This document shows, one piece after another, positions 45,151 through 61,337 of a stretch of 64,000 bases of DNA. The stretch comes from Axinella damicornis. Lineage: Eukaryota; Porifera; Demospongiae; Axinellida; Axinellidae. The notes under the pieces were generated by a model, which saw only the letters and a list, made by a program, of their open reading frames with translations, was not told the DNA's origin and ran no database searches. Where the stretch lies: contig OZ007514.1 of assembly GCA_963931865.1 (NCBI GenBank), positions 11,829,478 through 11,893,477 of the forward strand, in the 5' to 3' direction. Within the stretch, counting starts at the first letter, position 1; every line of letters starts with the position of its first letter. Both the position numbers and the translations under genes were made by a program.

Positions 45151-46200
45151 CGTTCCAGTTCTCGATGAATCAGAATGCAAAACGTTGGCTGTGTGTTGTG
45201 TACTCTAGCGCGCGGTGGGCGTGGCCAGACAATTTGTTCAACCCCATTTTTCTCCCACAAAAATTAAGCTAGTGAAATCAAACTTACTCGACACAAAGCA
45301 GGGAGGGTAGTCATGGTAGTCAACATGCAGACTAATCATCATTACAGTAGCTCACACTGTAGCTGTTGTACAAAGGTTAAACTGTTGGGAGACACGCCAT
45401 AGGAAGCTCTAGGGCGGGACGTAAGCGTTTTGTGGCTAGGTTGAGCAGTCCTCGAAAGAACGACTCTTGAGTGCGAATAACCGCCATCTTGACTCCCCTT
45501 TTTGTAATACAGCGTCGTATAAGTTCGGAACGGTCATCAGTATTTACAAAAACGCTTCGTCCGGCCTTTCTGAACAGTTTGTGCCTATTTCAATACGGTA
45601 CGGGTCTTCCAAATCCAGGTCGGATCACACAGATTTATTTTTTGGCGACATGAAATAGCGCTTAATTAAGTATACGGTGCGCGTATCCGCACGCAGGGAT
45701 CCCGTAACCTTAAGACCGGCCTGCGACCAGGGGTGTTCCAAGACAGCGGTAGATCCTTCCTCGCCCCTCGGGGCTGGGGTCCAGACAATTAAGCTCGCAG
45801 TGAAGAAGGGGCTCTGAAAGACTGAATGTGTTCAGAAAAGCAGGCCGCTAAACCAGGTGGGTGCACAACTTGCCGTCACGTAATCAAATATGTTGGGCGA
45901 CAAGTACACGACTTGACTTAGCTACACAAACTGATTAAATTATGTATTGTGTATACATGTGATGCCAGACTACAGTCATCTCGCCCTAATTATTAGCTCA
46001 GAGCTACGCAAGCCAGTGGCATACCAACAGTGCGATCTCTTGACGGTACGGTCACAGACCCAACCCTAGTCTGGTGAAGCCAGACCCTTGCACACGCACA
46101 CACGGAGAAGGGTCTGGAATCAAGAAGTTCGGAACAGGGAGGTAGTTGGGAACATTAATTTGGTTGAGTCAAGTCTTCTCATAGCTGGAGTAGAGGTTGC
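45133..46200. repeat. Segmental duplicate of 31.95-33.8 kb
   Basis: CAGATCCGTTCCAGTTCTCG (45147), GCGACCAGGGGTGTTCCAAG (45722) and AGCCAGACCCTTGCACACGC (46078) match 31966, 32107 and 33711 in order. It lacks the 32808-33535 transposon, which inserted only in the first copy. Confidence 0.8.
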
Positions 46201-46377
46201 CAACAGGTGAATGCGCCAAGCCTAACTGCCAAAATTCGTGTCTGTCCATACGGCAATGATTTTGTTTGTGTAACTGTAGGTAAATGCATCTATACATGCA
46301 TGAATCAACCGCCACGACGTAGCTTGACCACTGAACTAGCTGCTTCCCCCAAGTTGCGGGTTAAAATAAACTCAGTA

Positions 46378-46873
46378 CCATTTTTCCGCGATCAAACGCC
46401 GCGGCTACTATTTATTTCAGCATGCAATTTACTGCGGCTACTATTCGAGGGCAGCCACTAATCAAAGGCGGCATTTATTAAACTCAGCATAAACAAGGAA
46501 GCGAGGAAACGGATTGGAGCTTTGTGTATGCACAAAGAAGTTTTGTTTCAGCCCTGGTCCGTACAGTTCAAAGCCATTACTGTCGAGAAAGATTCCGCCG
46601 GTCACATGTCGCTCGCCCCACCCCGTCTCAACCTTAGAAAACACCGAACGTTCTTAGACAGCTCTTGGGGAATATGAACATCAATCTGTTCTCCTTCACG
46701 CTCATAGCGAAACAGTCACGGTCCTCGATCGAGGGCTAGACAAAGCGCTTCGATCAATCGCCGACCATATGAATACTAGCCGTGGGGTTTATTTTGTTCA
46801 GCCATTCTGGAGGTGCAGCTATTATTCAAGGGTGGCCACTAGTCAAGTGCGGCGTTTGATCGCGGAAATACGG
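46378..46873. mobile_element. 496-bp TA-flanked MITE
   Basis: Ends CCATTTTTCCGCGATCAAAC and GTTTGATCGCGGAAATACGG, about 25 bp matching, with TA at 46376-46377 and 46874-46875. The duplicate segment near 35075 lacks it. The interior contains further copies of the GCGGCTACTATT motif. Confidence 0.85.
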
Positions 46874-47269
46874 TAGGTACTAAGCTAGTCTACCAGCTTG
46901 CCAGTTATAGCCCTCTACTGTGTCTTTGCAATCGCAGTGGGGTGTTCTGAAATACCCCCTGGTGTTCCTAATTACTCGCAGTAGGTAGCATAAAATTGTA
47001 TTTGTGCAGCAGTACAGTGGTGATATTTGGTTTGAAATTAGTGCACTAGGTATCGTTTGTAACTTGTATCCAAGAGCTTCATGTAGTAACTGTTAGTCCT
47101 TGCTATAGAATTCCAGAGGCTTGGGTGTTCTGTAATACCCCCATTTCCCTTATAAGGTATTGTCCTGAGAGCGATCCCTACTGCATCACTTCCTGTGTGT
47201 TGCTGCATGTATAAATAAATTCATGAATGCTAAAATACATTCATGAATACTAAGTAAATTCCTCTGTGA

Positions 47270-48150
47270 CAATTCTTTTGATAGCAAACCCTCACATAGT
47301 CTGGGTACCAGACTCCCATACCCTAAGGGGAGTGGGAGTCTGGTACATGTAGTTGCATACTAAAGTCATTATGGGCTACAGCTTGCGTGAGGATTCCTAA
47401 GTGCCAATTAAAGGTGTTACAGAGGCTCTCAAGGAGGTGCTAGATGAATAATTGAGTTACTGTCAATTCACTGTCTCCACACTTAGTCACCTGTGAAGTG
47501 CCACAGCCCAATTACATGGCAATCAACCAATCAGATTCATGCCACCGAAATTCCGGCGACTGCAACTGTACCAGACTCCCCCTCCCCCTTTGGGTTGGGA
47601 GTCTGGTTCCGAGACTAACCCTCACAATGATCCTTGACATTCCCATGACCATCGCAAGAACTGTACAGTATGTATCAAGCGCCCGTGGTTGGGGACATTA
47701 GAACTGAATAGGGGAGTGGGCGCTAGATATGTACTCAGGCAGTATCTGCCCACCCATTGAGCAGCTGTACAACAAGTACTGCGAATATCATGACCGACTA
47801 CAAAAAAATTTTCCACATAACTCGTCTTCATCGAAGTCGGCATTTTCTGAATACCAAACCTTACCCAAAGGCTAGAAATGCATGCTGCTCAAGAATTTTG
47901 TGATGGGTGGGACCTTCTTTTGAACCTTGTGCATGAGAAGACTTGACTCAACCAAACTAGTGAAGAAGGGGTGGGGCACTTTATACATGGTGGGCACTTG
48001 ATACGTACTCTATGGTAATCATTCTCCAATGAGCTGTTCATTTGCTCACTCATCTGCAACTGATTAAAACACCGGCACCTAGCGTAACCATGGCAACAGG
48101 TATAATTTTGGTGACAAATGCAATTGTCATTCCTTTCTTGCAGTGATTCA
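47270..48150. other. NLR3 distal upstream region
   Basis: Two short TAGTCTGGGTACCAGACTCC-type palindromes at about 47297-47345 and 47570-47616. 48030-48135 (AATGAGCTGTTCATTTGCTC; GCAACAGGT, TGACAAATGCAATTGTCATT) matches 39452-39560 upstream of NLR2, a candidate conserved control region. Confidence 0.55.
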
Positions 48151-48154
48151 TGTA

Positions 48155-49001
48155 GCGTAAACTACCAATTATCGGCATGACTTTATTATCGGCACCCGAC
48201 ATACCAATTATCGGCGCTTAGTACAGTAAACGGAGAGTACACGGCGAAAATACGGATTCCGTTCGCCCTACGTCATCGTCGCGCAAGCTGTTTACAAGAC
48301 TAAAGCTTTGCAGAAGGTTTGTCTTTGTTTAAAACGTTATAACTGGGTGTTATTTACTGTCCTTTTAGCCATTTTATGTTGTAGGGCTGTTCATGTCTAA
48401 TCAAAAGAAGGGTAGGGGGAGACCACAACCTCGGATCCTCTCCTGCGACTGGTTCAGACTTTTGAGGACGACTGTGCTGGATCAGAATGGGTGGAGTGCG
48501 TGTGCAAGAGATGGCTCTACGAATGTGCCAAGTATTGGATGTGGAAGAAAGAGAATTGTTTTGCTTTTACTGTGTAGTGTGATGAACGAATTTTATTCAA
48601 AAATTCATATATTGAAGGGGTTGCATGCTTTGGTGGTTTTTTTTCACTGGGTGATAGATAGAATGGTCATGAACCTGGGGGATTTGTGGTGGATTTTTGT
48701 GGCCTTCAGGGGATGGAGGTGAGTCGATGCCATCAGCATGTGCCGATAATTGACCCAGAATTATCTATGGGAGTACTAGGCAGTGACAATAATACGTACA
48801 GGGTGCCGATAATTGATTTGCGTGAGGTTGCATTCGCTAGTGCACCACTAAAAGCCGGAAATACGAAACAGCTTTAAAGGTGGTAGGGCTTATAGAGGGC
48901 GTGACGGTCTATACGTCGGTGCAAGTTTGGTGTCCTGGAACCGTTCCTAGACGATGCTGCAAATCATGCAAATTCAGGTGACGATAATTGATGGGTTACG
49001 C
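48155..49001 (+). mobile_element. 847-bp TA-flanked element in the NLR3 upstream region
   Basis: Ends GCGTAAACTACCAATTATCG and CGATAATTGATGGGTTACGC, with TA flanks (48153-48154, 49002-49003). The NLR2 upstream region has no such insert. At 48462-48540 one frame reads EDDCAGSEWVECVCKRWLYE, like the zinc-ribbon/PHD tail of some pogo-like transposases. This is a decayed remnant only. Confidence 0.75.
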
Positions 49002-49227
49002 TACATACAATTTTGTGCAGATGCATTCCTATCTTTATTCCATTCCACTCACAGTTGAACAGGCTGGCATCCAGAGTAGCTACTTCTTCATAGTTGCTTC
49101 CTTCTCCTGCAGGGGACGATCTTTACAGCAGAACACACTCAAACTTAGAAGAATTATTTAGCGTCCGCTAAGTACTGTACATTTTAGTGGTAGCAAATCA
49201 ATTGTTAACTATAACGTAATCTCTGAA

Positions 49228-52200
49228 ATGGCTACCCGACCCTCCTTGGAGGAGCTGCTAAAAGATGTGCCTCCTGCGAAATGTTGCCAGCCCTGTAGAG
49301 ATGGATGTCTCTGTGAGTTAGCCCTCTCCATTACAAACTGGCAGAGCATAGCACCATTCCTGGGGCTCACTGAAGTTGAGGAGAAAGAGATTTCATTCGT
49401 GTACCCCAATGAGCTCAGAAGGCAGATAGTTGCAATGCTACGAAAATGGAAATCCAAGCATGGGAAGAAGGCAACGTACAAAAGGTTAGCAAGGGTTTTC
49501 TGGAAGCTTGGTTTCACGAATGTGGTGGAGGAGATTTGTGAATTCCTCAACAGTCCAGACTCAAGTGACAGTGAGTCTGATGAAGGTAGTGCCATTGAGC
49601 CGGAAGCTGTTTCAGAACTTCACGTTCAGCAGCCTCAGTCCGCTGACATGGGTGTCCTGAATTCGTATGCTCAATATCTTCGAGGAAGATACAGTGCAAG
49701 ACTTCCCACATTTCTGACTCTTCAGTGGCCCCCTCCGCCAACCAAGAAAGTGTTTAACCTTGCAATGATTGTGAAAGAGACTATACAGCGACCATCACTT
49801 GATGAGGAACTTGTTAGGCTGACACTACAAGGGAACGTGGATGATATAGTAGCACGAAAAATTTCCGTAAAGTTGCAGGACATATTTGAGCAAGATACAG
49901 CAAAACAAAGATTTGTTTTGGTGGAGGGAGCACCAGGAGCAGGGAAGAGCACTCTAGCTTGGCACATTTGCCAGAAGTGGGAATGTGGAGATCTTTTCCA
50001 AGAGTTTAGAGTGGTGATCTTTGTCCAGCTGCGAGACCCAGCCATTCAGGAAGCTAAGTCATTAGTAGACCTTCTTCCAGCTAAGAACGAGAAGATGGCA
50101 AGTGATGTTGTTGCTCAAATTAGTGAATGTGAAGGTCAGGGAGTACTTTTTGTAGTCGACAGTTGGGATGAACTTCCAGTTCATTATCACGATGATTCCA
50201 TCTTTCAGAAGTTGATTTGCGATCCAGACAGTCTGAATCTTCATTTAAGCACCCTTCTCATTACTTCTCGTCCCATAGCTTCAGGTAAACTTCAACCTCT
50301 TGTTTCCTCCAGAATTGAAATTGTAGGGTTCACTAAATCTGAAGTAAAAGAGTACTTTGACTGTGCTCTTGGTGATGGAGACCTTGTCGGAAAGCTTTAA
50401 AACCAACTTGCAGAGCGTCCAGTGATAGAAGCAGCCTGCTACCTTCCTCTGAATGCCGCCATTATAGCAAGTCTCTTTCTTGACTACCAAACCCTCCCAA
50501 ACACACTGCATGGAGTGTTCACCTCACTTGTTGTCTCCTGCATTACACGGCATCTTACCAAGCTCTCAGGTAAGGGAACGTGGAAGTGCGTTCCCCATAT
50601 TGAGTCACTGGATGAACTTCCACATGAGGTTGAGAATGATTTCTGCTGTATTTGTCTCTTAGCCTACCAAGGTATCATCAAAAACCAGGCAACATTTACA
50701 AGCCAGGATTTGCAGTCACTTCACCCAACCCTCTCATCACAAATGAATATCTTGAGCTTGATTCAGGGAACAGAAAGCTTCCAGAGGTCTATTCTGTACA
50801 ACTTCTTGCACCTACAGATTCAAGAGTTGCTTGCTGCATTCCACATTTCAAAACTGCCACCAGGTGAGCAGGTGTTCATCTTCAGTGACCTCTTTGGAAA
50901 GTCTAGATTTGAAAATGTCTTTGAGTTTTATTCAGCATTCACAAAACTTGAGACTGAAGGTATTCGAGATATTTTATCAAGTATGGTGACTATTTGTACT
51001 ACATCTGCTTTAATATCCCTTCTTCGCTGCTTGTATGAGGCTCAGGATCTCTCACTTTGTAGTTATGTAGTATCTTTGTTAGAAGGTGAACTAGACCTAT
51101 TTTATGCCTCACTGAGCCGAGTGGATTGTCTCTCTGTTGGTTACTTTCTTCGCTGCACTTGCCTCACCACCACTGGCAGGTTTGCGGTGGACCTTCGTTG
51201 TTGTTCACTCGAAAATTACCAAATTGCTTGTTTAGTTCGAGAATTGTCTAAATGCTGCAATGATAGACATGTTCATCTTGAGATCAGGTTAGGCACAGAA
51301 CTGAATGAAGCTATGAATCCAGACGTGGTGGACAAAGATGTGAATCGAAACGTAGTGGATGAAGACATAAATCCAGACATGGTGGATGAAGACGTAAATC
51401 CAGATGCGGTACACACAGATATTATCACACCATTGCTTTGTTGTTGCTGTGTATTTTCACTTGACATTTTAGGCTATCCTGTTGAAGAAAGAGAACTTTA
51501 CCGCATGTCATGTGCTCTTGCTACCAACTCTTCCCTTGTGAAGCTGAATTTATCTGTTTGTTCATTGCAAGTTACTGATAGCAATGGCCCAGCTCTCACT
51601 GAAATGTTGAAACTAAACAAGACACTACAAACACTGAATATGTCTGAGAACAATGGTGTGGCAGATGTGGGTGCTTTCTTCATAGCTGAAGGATTGCGAC
51701 ACAACAGAGGACTGAAACACCTAGAGTTGGAGGGCTGTGGCATCACTGCAGAAGGAGCCAAGTCCATTGCTGATGCATTGAAAGTGAACCAGACACTAGA
51801 ACATTTAGGCATATCTCGCAATACTATAGGTGACACTGGAGTTGTTCACATGGCAGAAGCATTGAAATCCAATAATGCACTGAAGAGACTTGAGCTTTCT
51901 GCCTGTGGTCTGACAGAAAAGGGACTGACAATACTGTCTGCTTCACTGGTTGTGAATAATTCTCTTCAGTACTTAGACATATCCACCATATCGAGTCACA
52001 TCCATGGAGGCTTCACACAAACAGAATCTGTAGACTGCAACAGCTTGAAACAATTTGTGTCATGCTTGCAAGAGAATCTCCATCTTACAAATCTCAGACT
52101 TGGACCAGCAAGAGATGATCCAGACAGGAGTGATATAGTTGAAGATGAGTCATCAGCTTTGAATCAGGTTCGAAGAGACAAAGGTCTTCAAGAGCTAGAT

Positions 52201-52236
52201 TGTTTTTTCCTCACACATACACCATCATGTCCATGA
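49228..52236 (+). pseudogene. NLR3: Death-NACHT-LRR gene with one premature stop
   Basis: Same start and architecture as NLR1/2: Death fold, P-loop GAPGAGKST, Walker B VLFVVDSWDE. At codon 391 the CAA of NLR1 is TAA (50398-50400), giving VGKL-stop. The same frame then stays open from NQLAERPVIEAACYLP to the natural end at 52236 (1003 codons in all), with LRRs intact. There are no other lesions, so either the nonsense change is recent, or it is an allele or sequencing error, or a 390-residue Death-NACHT product is made. The region before the LRRs carries a 4 x 27-bp in-frame expansion (51316-51423). Confidence 0.88.
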
Positions 52237-53041
52237 AAAAGCCATATAGCTGGTGAAGATGATTAATACATGTCAGCTTGCTACTCCTCTATTGCTGTAT
52301 ACAAAAGTCAATTCGTGCCATTGTTATGCTTTCGACTTACTTGCCACACTCAATAATGTTTGTGTAGCTATTATGATATTGTGTATACACACATGCATGA
52401 GAGCAAAAAGGTTCGACACTAAAACTTGTCATGCATGATCTGTACTGAGAATCAGAGTGGCCTAACCCACAAATCAAATGCTGGAATCACATGCATGAAT
52501 AACACACAAAAATGCAATAAGAAATATGCGTAGCTACCCTTCAATCCCCAAAGTTTGACAATTTCAGCAGGAATATTTCTTCAGTTTGGGAGGGTTGGGT
52601 TAGACCACTCTTATTTTCAGCCCTTACTATTCACATTGTGATCTGAAGGATCGCAGTGAACCACAAAACAGCTCCTGGCTGCAGCTAGTGCACATATTTT
52701 AGCGCACGTTAAGAGCCAGTGTCAGTAGCTATATATATGGTTAAGGCTGATTTCCTTAGCTACATTGTTATTGCTGTGTACAAGTAATTGTGTGACCCCT
52801 TGCTGCTGAGATAATTGCATGGGCCATGAGACAAGGCACACCTTCATTTAATTAAGTCTCTCTACCAAGTGTGCAGGATTGCGGCTACTTGCACACACGT
52901 GGCTTCCAACTTCCAAGCCCTACCCACTTGTGCCCCACCCATGGCCCATTTGATTGGCAGCAGTCCAGCCCCAGCAGTGAGGCCTCGAGGTGGTTCCACT
53001 GGTTGCAGTTGTTGTGACCTGTGTGGCAAACTCCATTAACG
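52237..53041. other. Intergenic NLR3-MBLAC2
   Basis: 52620-52700 repeats a block from the NLR2 3' flank. No secreted-protein relic follows NLR3, unlike NLR1. No gene recognised; it holds the MBLAC2 promoter by position. Confidence 0.5.
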
Positions 53042-56000
53042 ATGAACCCTGACTGGTTCAGCACCCGGAAGGTGCGCGATGGCTTGTACGTTACGAGAGA
53101 GGTCCACTTCTATGAGGGCAACAGAGCGAACATCTGGCTGGTCAAAGGACCTACTAAGGATGTGATCATCGATACAGGTTTGCTGCCATGTTAAAATTTT
53201 GCTCCCCCCAAGCAAAAGCTATTGAACAGGGAAGGTTGGTGAAATAGGACAATGTGTATAGTAAGATGACCTTCTTGTGAACACAACAGAAAATGGCTGA
53301 TGTATGGAGGAAGTGACCACATGCCTGTGTAGTCTCGGACCAGGGACCAGACCCTTCACACTGAGAGGAGGAAGGTCTGGACCAGACCCTTCACACTGAG
53401 AGGAGGAAGGTCTGGACCAGACCCTTCACACTGAGAGGAGGAAGGTCTGGACCAGACCCTTCACACTGAGAGGAGGAAGGTCTGGACCAGACCCTTCACA
53501 CTGAGAGGGGGAAGGTCTGGACCAGACCCTTCACACTGAGAGGAGGAAGGTCTGGACCAGACCCTTCACACTGAGAGGAGGAAGGTCTGGGCACGCGCCT
53601 ACATTCGAATTGTCCCGACAGAATGTGGGCAGATGAGGACAACTCGAATGTAGGCCTTCATCCCATCAAGGGCGTATCGAGCCGCTGAAGGCGGCAAGAG
53701 GGCATGTAACTCCGCAAACGGCAAGATCCAAATCGATTCTATTTATAGAAATCACATGCTACATTGTTTCAGATCCACGGCGCGTGCAGCTCTGGCATGC
53801 TAACCACGGTAGTCACAGCCACAGTTCCTGAAAATATCCATTCTCTAGTAAGTCAATGAACTTCTAATCTAAACTCACTGCTGTTACCCTGGACGGCGCT
53901 TACCACTGCCTTCTCCTTGCCTCAGTTTCGCCAACGAACCTTGTCATTCAATGGAGACGGTCCTGAGCGAAGCCTACGGTACCTGCACGCAGTGGCTGCC
54001 GCATGTAGGACGGACAGGCACATTGTTTCCAGCCGTCAAAACGTGGATGGCGTCCATTCATCCACTCTACGCGCTCAATCTAGCTCTCTGGCCTGCTCTG
54101 CGATATTCCGCATAATCGGATAATTGCATTCATTCACATAATACGATTACATACCAATATCTAAAAATAGTATATCCGGTGGCCGCATTTGGATTTTGCT
54201 GTTTTCAGAGTCAATACGAGAGTTGCATGCCCTCTTCGATGTGCCCTTGATCCCATGCAATGGGTCTGGTTCCGGCCCAATGTTACCTTAGTTACACTGC
54301 ATAGCTACTGGAATAGGGGAATCTCCAGGTATTCAAGAATTTTTTAAAAGTTGGTGTCAGCAGTCTCAGAGGAAAAGCGGTAGGATGACTTGTCTCACCT
54401 TGCGATGTTTGTGTGACAGGCCTCCTTCTGAATCTGGAGAGGAAGTGTTGCTCCCCTGTTTTACTGGGCAAGGTACCAGATACCCATCACAGTTTGTAGA
54501 GTATTTCTGTTGTAGCCAAGAGAAACGTAGACTATTGGATGGTACGAATTTCATAATGCAGTACGACAGCTCCCATTCCCGTGCTGACTCAGAATGCAGT
54601 AGCTATAGATTCTCGCCTTCTATCTAGCACATACTGGGTTGGAGGTCATTGCATTTTTTTATGACATTTCCCCAGAGGGCAAGATTGGGCAGGAAGTAAT
54701 TAATGCTTATTTGGAGCCCTCTCCTGGGAAGGGAAATGGAAAAAACTCTTCCTTGGTGCAGCCGTGGTGGTACTCGAACCTGTGGCCTCTCACACCACTG
54801 TTGAGTGCTTTAACCACTTGTCCACACGGTCACACCCTGATGCAAGTTTAGGTTGCCCAGTTAGCATGTGGTGGCCGTAATAAGACATGGTTACTTTATT
54901 ACGGCCATCATGCATGAACATCTGCACAATAGATCATGCCATATGTATGTAGTCTCGTGCCCAGCCGGAAACCTACGCGGAATATCCGTCTGGCAACTTT
55001 CAGCAACATTCTCGGTCTTCATTTAATCATAGCTCAGCTAACCGCCTGAAACCGGACAGAACAGGAAGTCCTACGCGTGAAATAATATATGTAATTGCAA
55101 GAGGAATTTGAATTTTCTACGACTTCTTGCTCCTAATAAAGACAAAATTGATTTTTTTACGATTTCATTGGCAGTCTGAAATTCTTGCCTAAAAGTTAAT
55201 GAAGACCGAGGTTTCTGCACAAAGTCACCAGACCCTCTTTCCCGCGAGGGCTGGGGTCTGGGTACGAGACTAATATATGTTTGTACCTTCTGTTCGTGTA
55301 TGACTACATGATCGTCCTCTCCATACCAGGACTGGGTGTGTGTGACTTAAGAGAGCATTTGGAAACTGAGCGTCTGATTGGAGCTGTTGGTGGTGACAGA
55401 GAATGTGAGGTAATCTGCACACACTCCCACTTTGATCACAGCGGAGGAGCCCACCATTTTGAAAAGGTGTTCATCCACGAGGAAGACTTACTTGGCCTTC
55501 AAAATGGCCGCCAGACGGAGACTCTAAACTTTGTGAGGCCCAATCACTTCCACCAGTCCCCCTACCAGGGGTTTTCAGTGTGGAATTACAAGGTTCCCAA
55601 CACCACATGTCAGGCCCTGAGAGATGGAGATAGAATTGATTTGGGAGATGGAGAGCACTTGGACATCATGCACGTTCCTGGTCACACCAGGGGCAGCATC
55701 GCCATCTACAACCCGTCCAGAGAGGAACTGTTTACTGGTGACTTTGTGTACGAGTGTGGTGTTGGAAGTGGACTATTGGACTGGCTTCCGACTTCATCTG
55801 TTCACGACTACGTTGACAGTGCAAGCAGAATGATTGGCTGGCTAGCCGAGAAGGATATCCGGACAATTTATCCCGGACATTTTGGGATAACAAAGACGCA
55901 GACTGTCTCTCGCCTTCTGCAAGAGTATGTGCAGGACAGGAACACGGCTTGTGCCAGGTGCTGTGGGTCGTGTATGCAAGCTAGTACGTGGGCATACTTT

Positions 56001-56042
56001 CTACTCGGCTGCTTTCGAATTTGCCCTTGTGAATGCTTTTAG
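53042..56042 (+). CDS. MBLAC2: MBLAC2-like metallo-beta-lactamase-fold hydrolase
   Basis: Two exons: 53042-53177 (45 codons plus one base, donor G|GTTTGC) and 55330-56042, giving 282 residues, close to the length I recall for vertebrate MBLAC2. The start MNPDWFSTRKVRDGLY is followed by YEGNRANIWLVKGPTKDVIIDTG, very close to MBLAC2. Zinc ligands: THSHFDHSGG (HxHxDH), VPGHTRGS, FTGDFVY and YPGHFG. Vertebrate MBLAC2 is an acyl-CoA thioesterase; the activity is assigned by homology. The C-terminus is Cys-rich (CARCCGSCMQ, CFRICPCECF) with a hydrophobic stretch between, suggesting lipid or membrane attachment. The 2.15-kb intron is full of repeats. The 3' end is duplicated at 62703. Confidence 0.92.
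53331..54285. mobile_element. TAGTCTCGG-family element carrying a 36-bp satellite
   Basis: Begins TAGTCTCGGACCAGGGACC. 53350-53590 is about seven copies of a ~36-bp unit, ACCAGACCCTTCACACTGAG then AGGAGGAAGGTCTGG; each unit is itself bounded by inverted CCAGACC/GGTCTGG. Beyond it, ACAACTCGAATGTAGG and GGGTCTGGTTCCGGCCCA resemble the 32808 element. GCATGCCCTCTTCGATG-type inverted sequence suggests a nested insert (about 53655-54260). It lies in the MBLAC2 intron. Confidence 0.65.
54650..54842 (-). mobile_element. Probable tRNA-derived SINE
   Basis: On the minus strand GTGTGGACAAGTGGTTAAAG resembles a Ser/Leu-type tRNA A box and, ~40 bases on, GCCACAGGTTCGAGTACC resembles a B box. A non-tRNA body (CACGGCTGCACCAAGGAAGA...) follows. 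Not an intact tRNA: the acceptor stem and CCACA-end pairing are poor. In the MBLAC2 intron. Confidence 0.5.
54953..55272. mobile_element. TAGTCTCG element, inverted relative of 11011-11337
   Basis: TAGTCTCGTGCCCAGCCGGA to GGTCTGGGTACGAGACTA. The body matches 11011-11337 in reverse complement, including ACCGGACAGAAC and CCTACGCGTGAAAT. The flanks do not form a perfect 8-bp duplication. It ends about 57 bases before the MBLAC2 exon 2 acceptor. Confidence 0.8.
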
Positions 56043-56933
56043 AGTCTAACTTACTTTGTACATGTCTATAGTACCGGTGATGGAGTACATTAGGATGAAG
56101 CTTTCCCCAGGCAAAAGCAAATCTGCTTGGCCGGTGGGCGGGATGCATGCTAGGTTCGAGGCTAGGTGCACGTGCATAATGGTATTGAATGACGTACTCT
56201 ATATTATGCATGTGATACTATTGATGTTCTCAACTGTCATCTCCGAGGATTCAATCAGTTCGTTGACCCTCAGGCGTATGATTAATAGTTATTATGGATT
56301 GATTACATGTAGCTAGCGGGCTAGTCTCATTTCACCTACTCTCATTTCGCCTACTGAAAATCAATGTGTGTCATTTCGCCTACTCAACAAATCAAGCATG
56401 TATGGCTACCTATCTGTACCAAGATAAAACTTTGAGGTCTCAAAGGTCAGTAAGATCAGTTTTCAAATAGAATGACCAAGGAGTAAAATTGTACCAAGAG
56501 ATACCGGCCTTTTGGGAGAAGGCAGAAGAGCTGAGCCTGCCATGGACTTCTCCTCAGTTGTGGTGCTTTCAGATTTTGAGCTTTTAGGCAAAATGACACA
56601 CAGTGATCTTTAGTAGGCGAAATGGGTGTAGGCAAAATGAGCCCAATTCCATGTAGCTATCATCATTTTGTATAACTGCACTGCTTTGAAGCTGATGCTC
56701 CTTCACAGCAGAACATTTTTTTCTGACATGCCTAATGTTTTACAAACTAGACAAGATCTACACGTTCTCACAAAACGGAGTGGTGTTAAAAAGAACTGGG
56801 AGAATATTTGAGGAATCTAAGAACAGACTGAATGTAAAAATAAAATGGCTACATTGCTAAAAGCTTGCATGCAAGCAGCTGTCACGTTGTGACCGTGATG
56901 TCAGTATGATGTCAGTATGATGTCAGTATGATG
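56043..56933. other. Convergent intergenic, MBLAC2 / vWA gene
   Basis: Contains a ~326-bp inverted-repeat element (56317-56642; ends GGGCTAGTCTCATTTCACCT and GTGTAGGCAAAATGAGCCC), absent from the duplicate at 62.9-63.1 kb. Also a 12-bp repeat TGATGTCAGTA at 56906-56936, next to the vWA stop. Confidence 0.7.
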
Positions 56934-61214
<4,281 letters not shown>

Positions 61215-61256
61215 CTGCACGGAGATCTAGATGTAGCCTCGATCGCAGCTCAGGCC

Positions 61257-61337
61257 TAGCCTCGTTCCCAGGCCCCGCCCAGCTTTTCGTTCGTGCATGC
61301 AACCGAAAGCGGCGCGCGGGCCTGGGAACGAGCCGGG
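61257..61337. mobile_element. TAGCCTCG-family short element
   Basis: CTAGCCTCGTTCCCAGGCC and GGGCCTGGGAACGAGCCGG flank about 40 bases. The right end is altered. It lies upstream of the vWA N-terminal exon. Confidence 0.65.

Noticed and set aside
54763..54842. Functional tRNA-Ser/Leu gene
   Set aside because: A- and B-box-like sequences are present but stems do not pair well and a SINE-like body follows; treated as a SINE.
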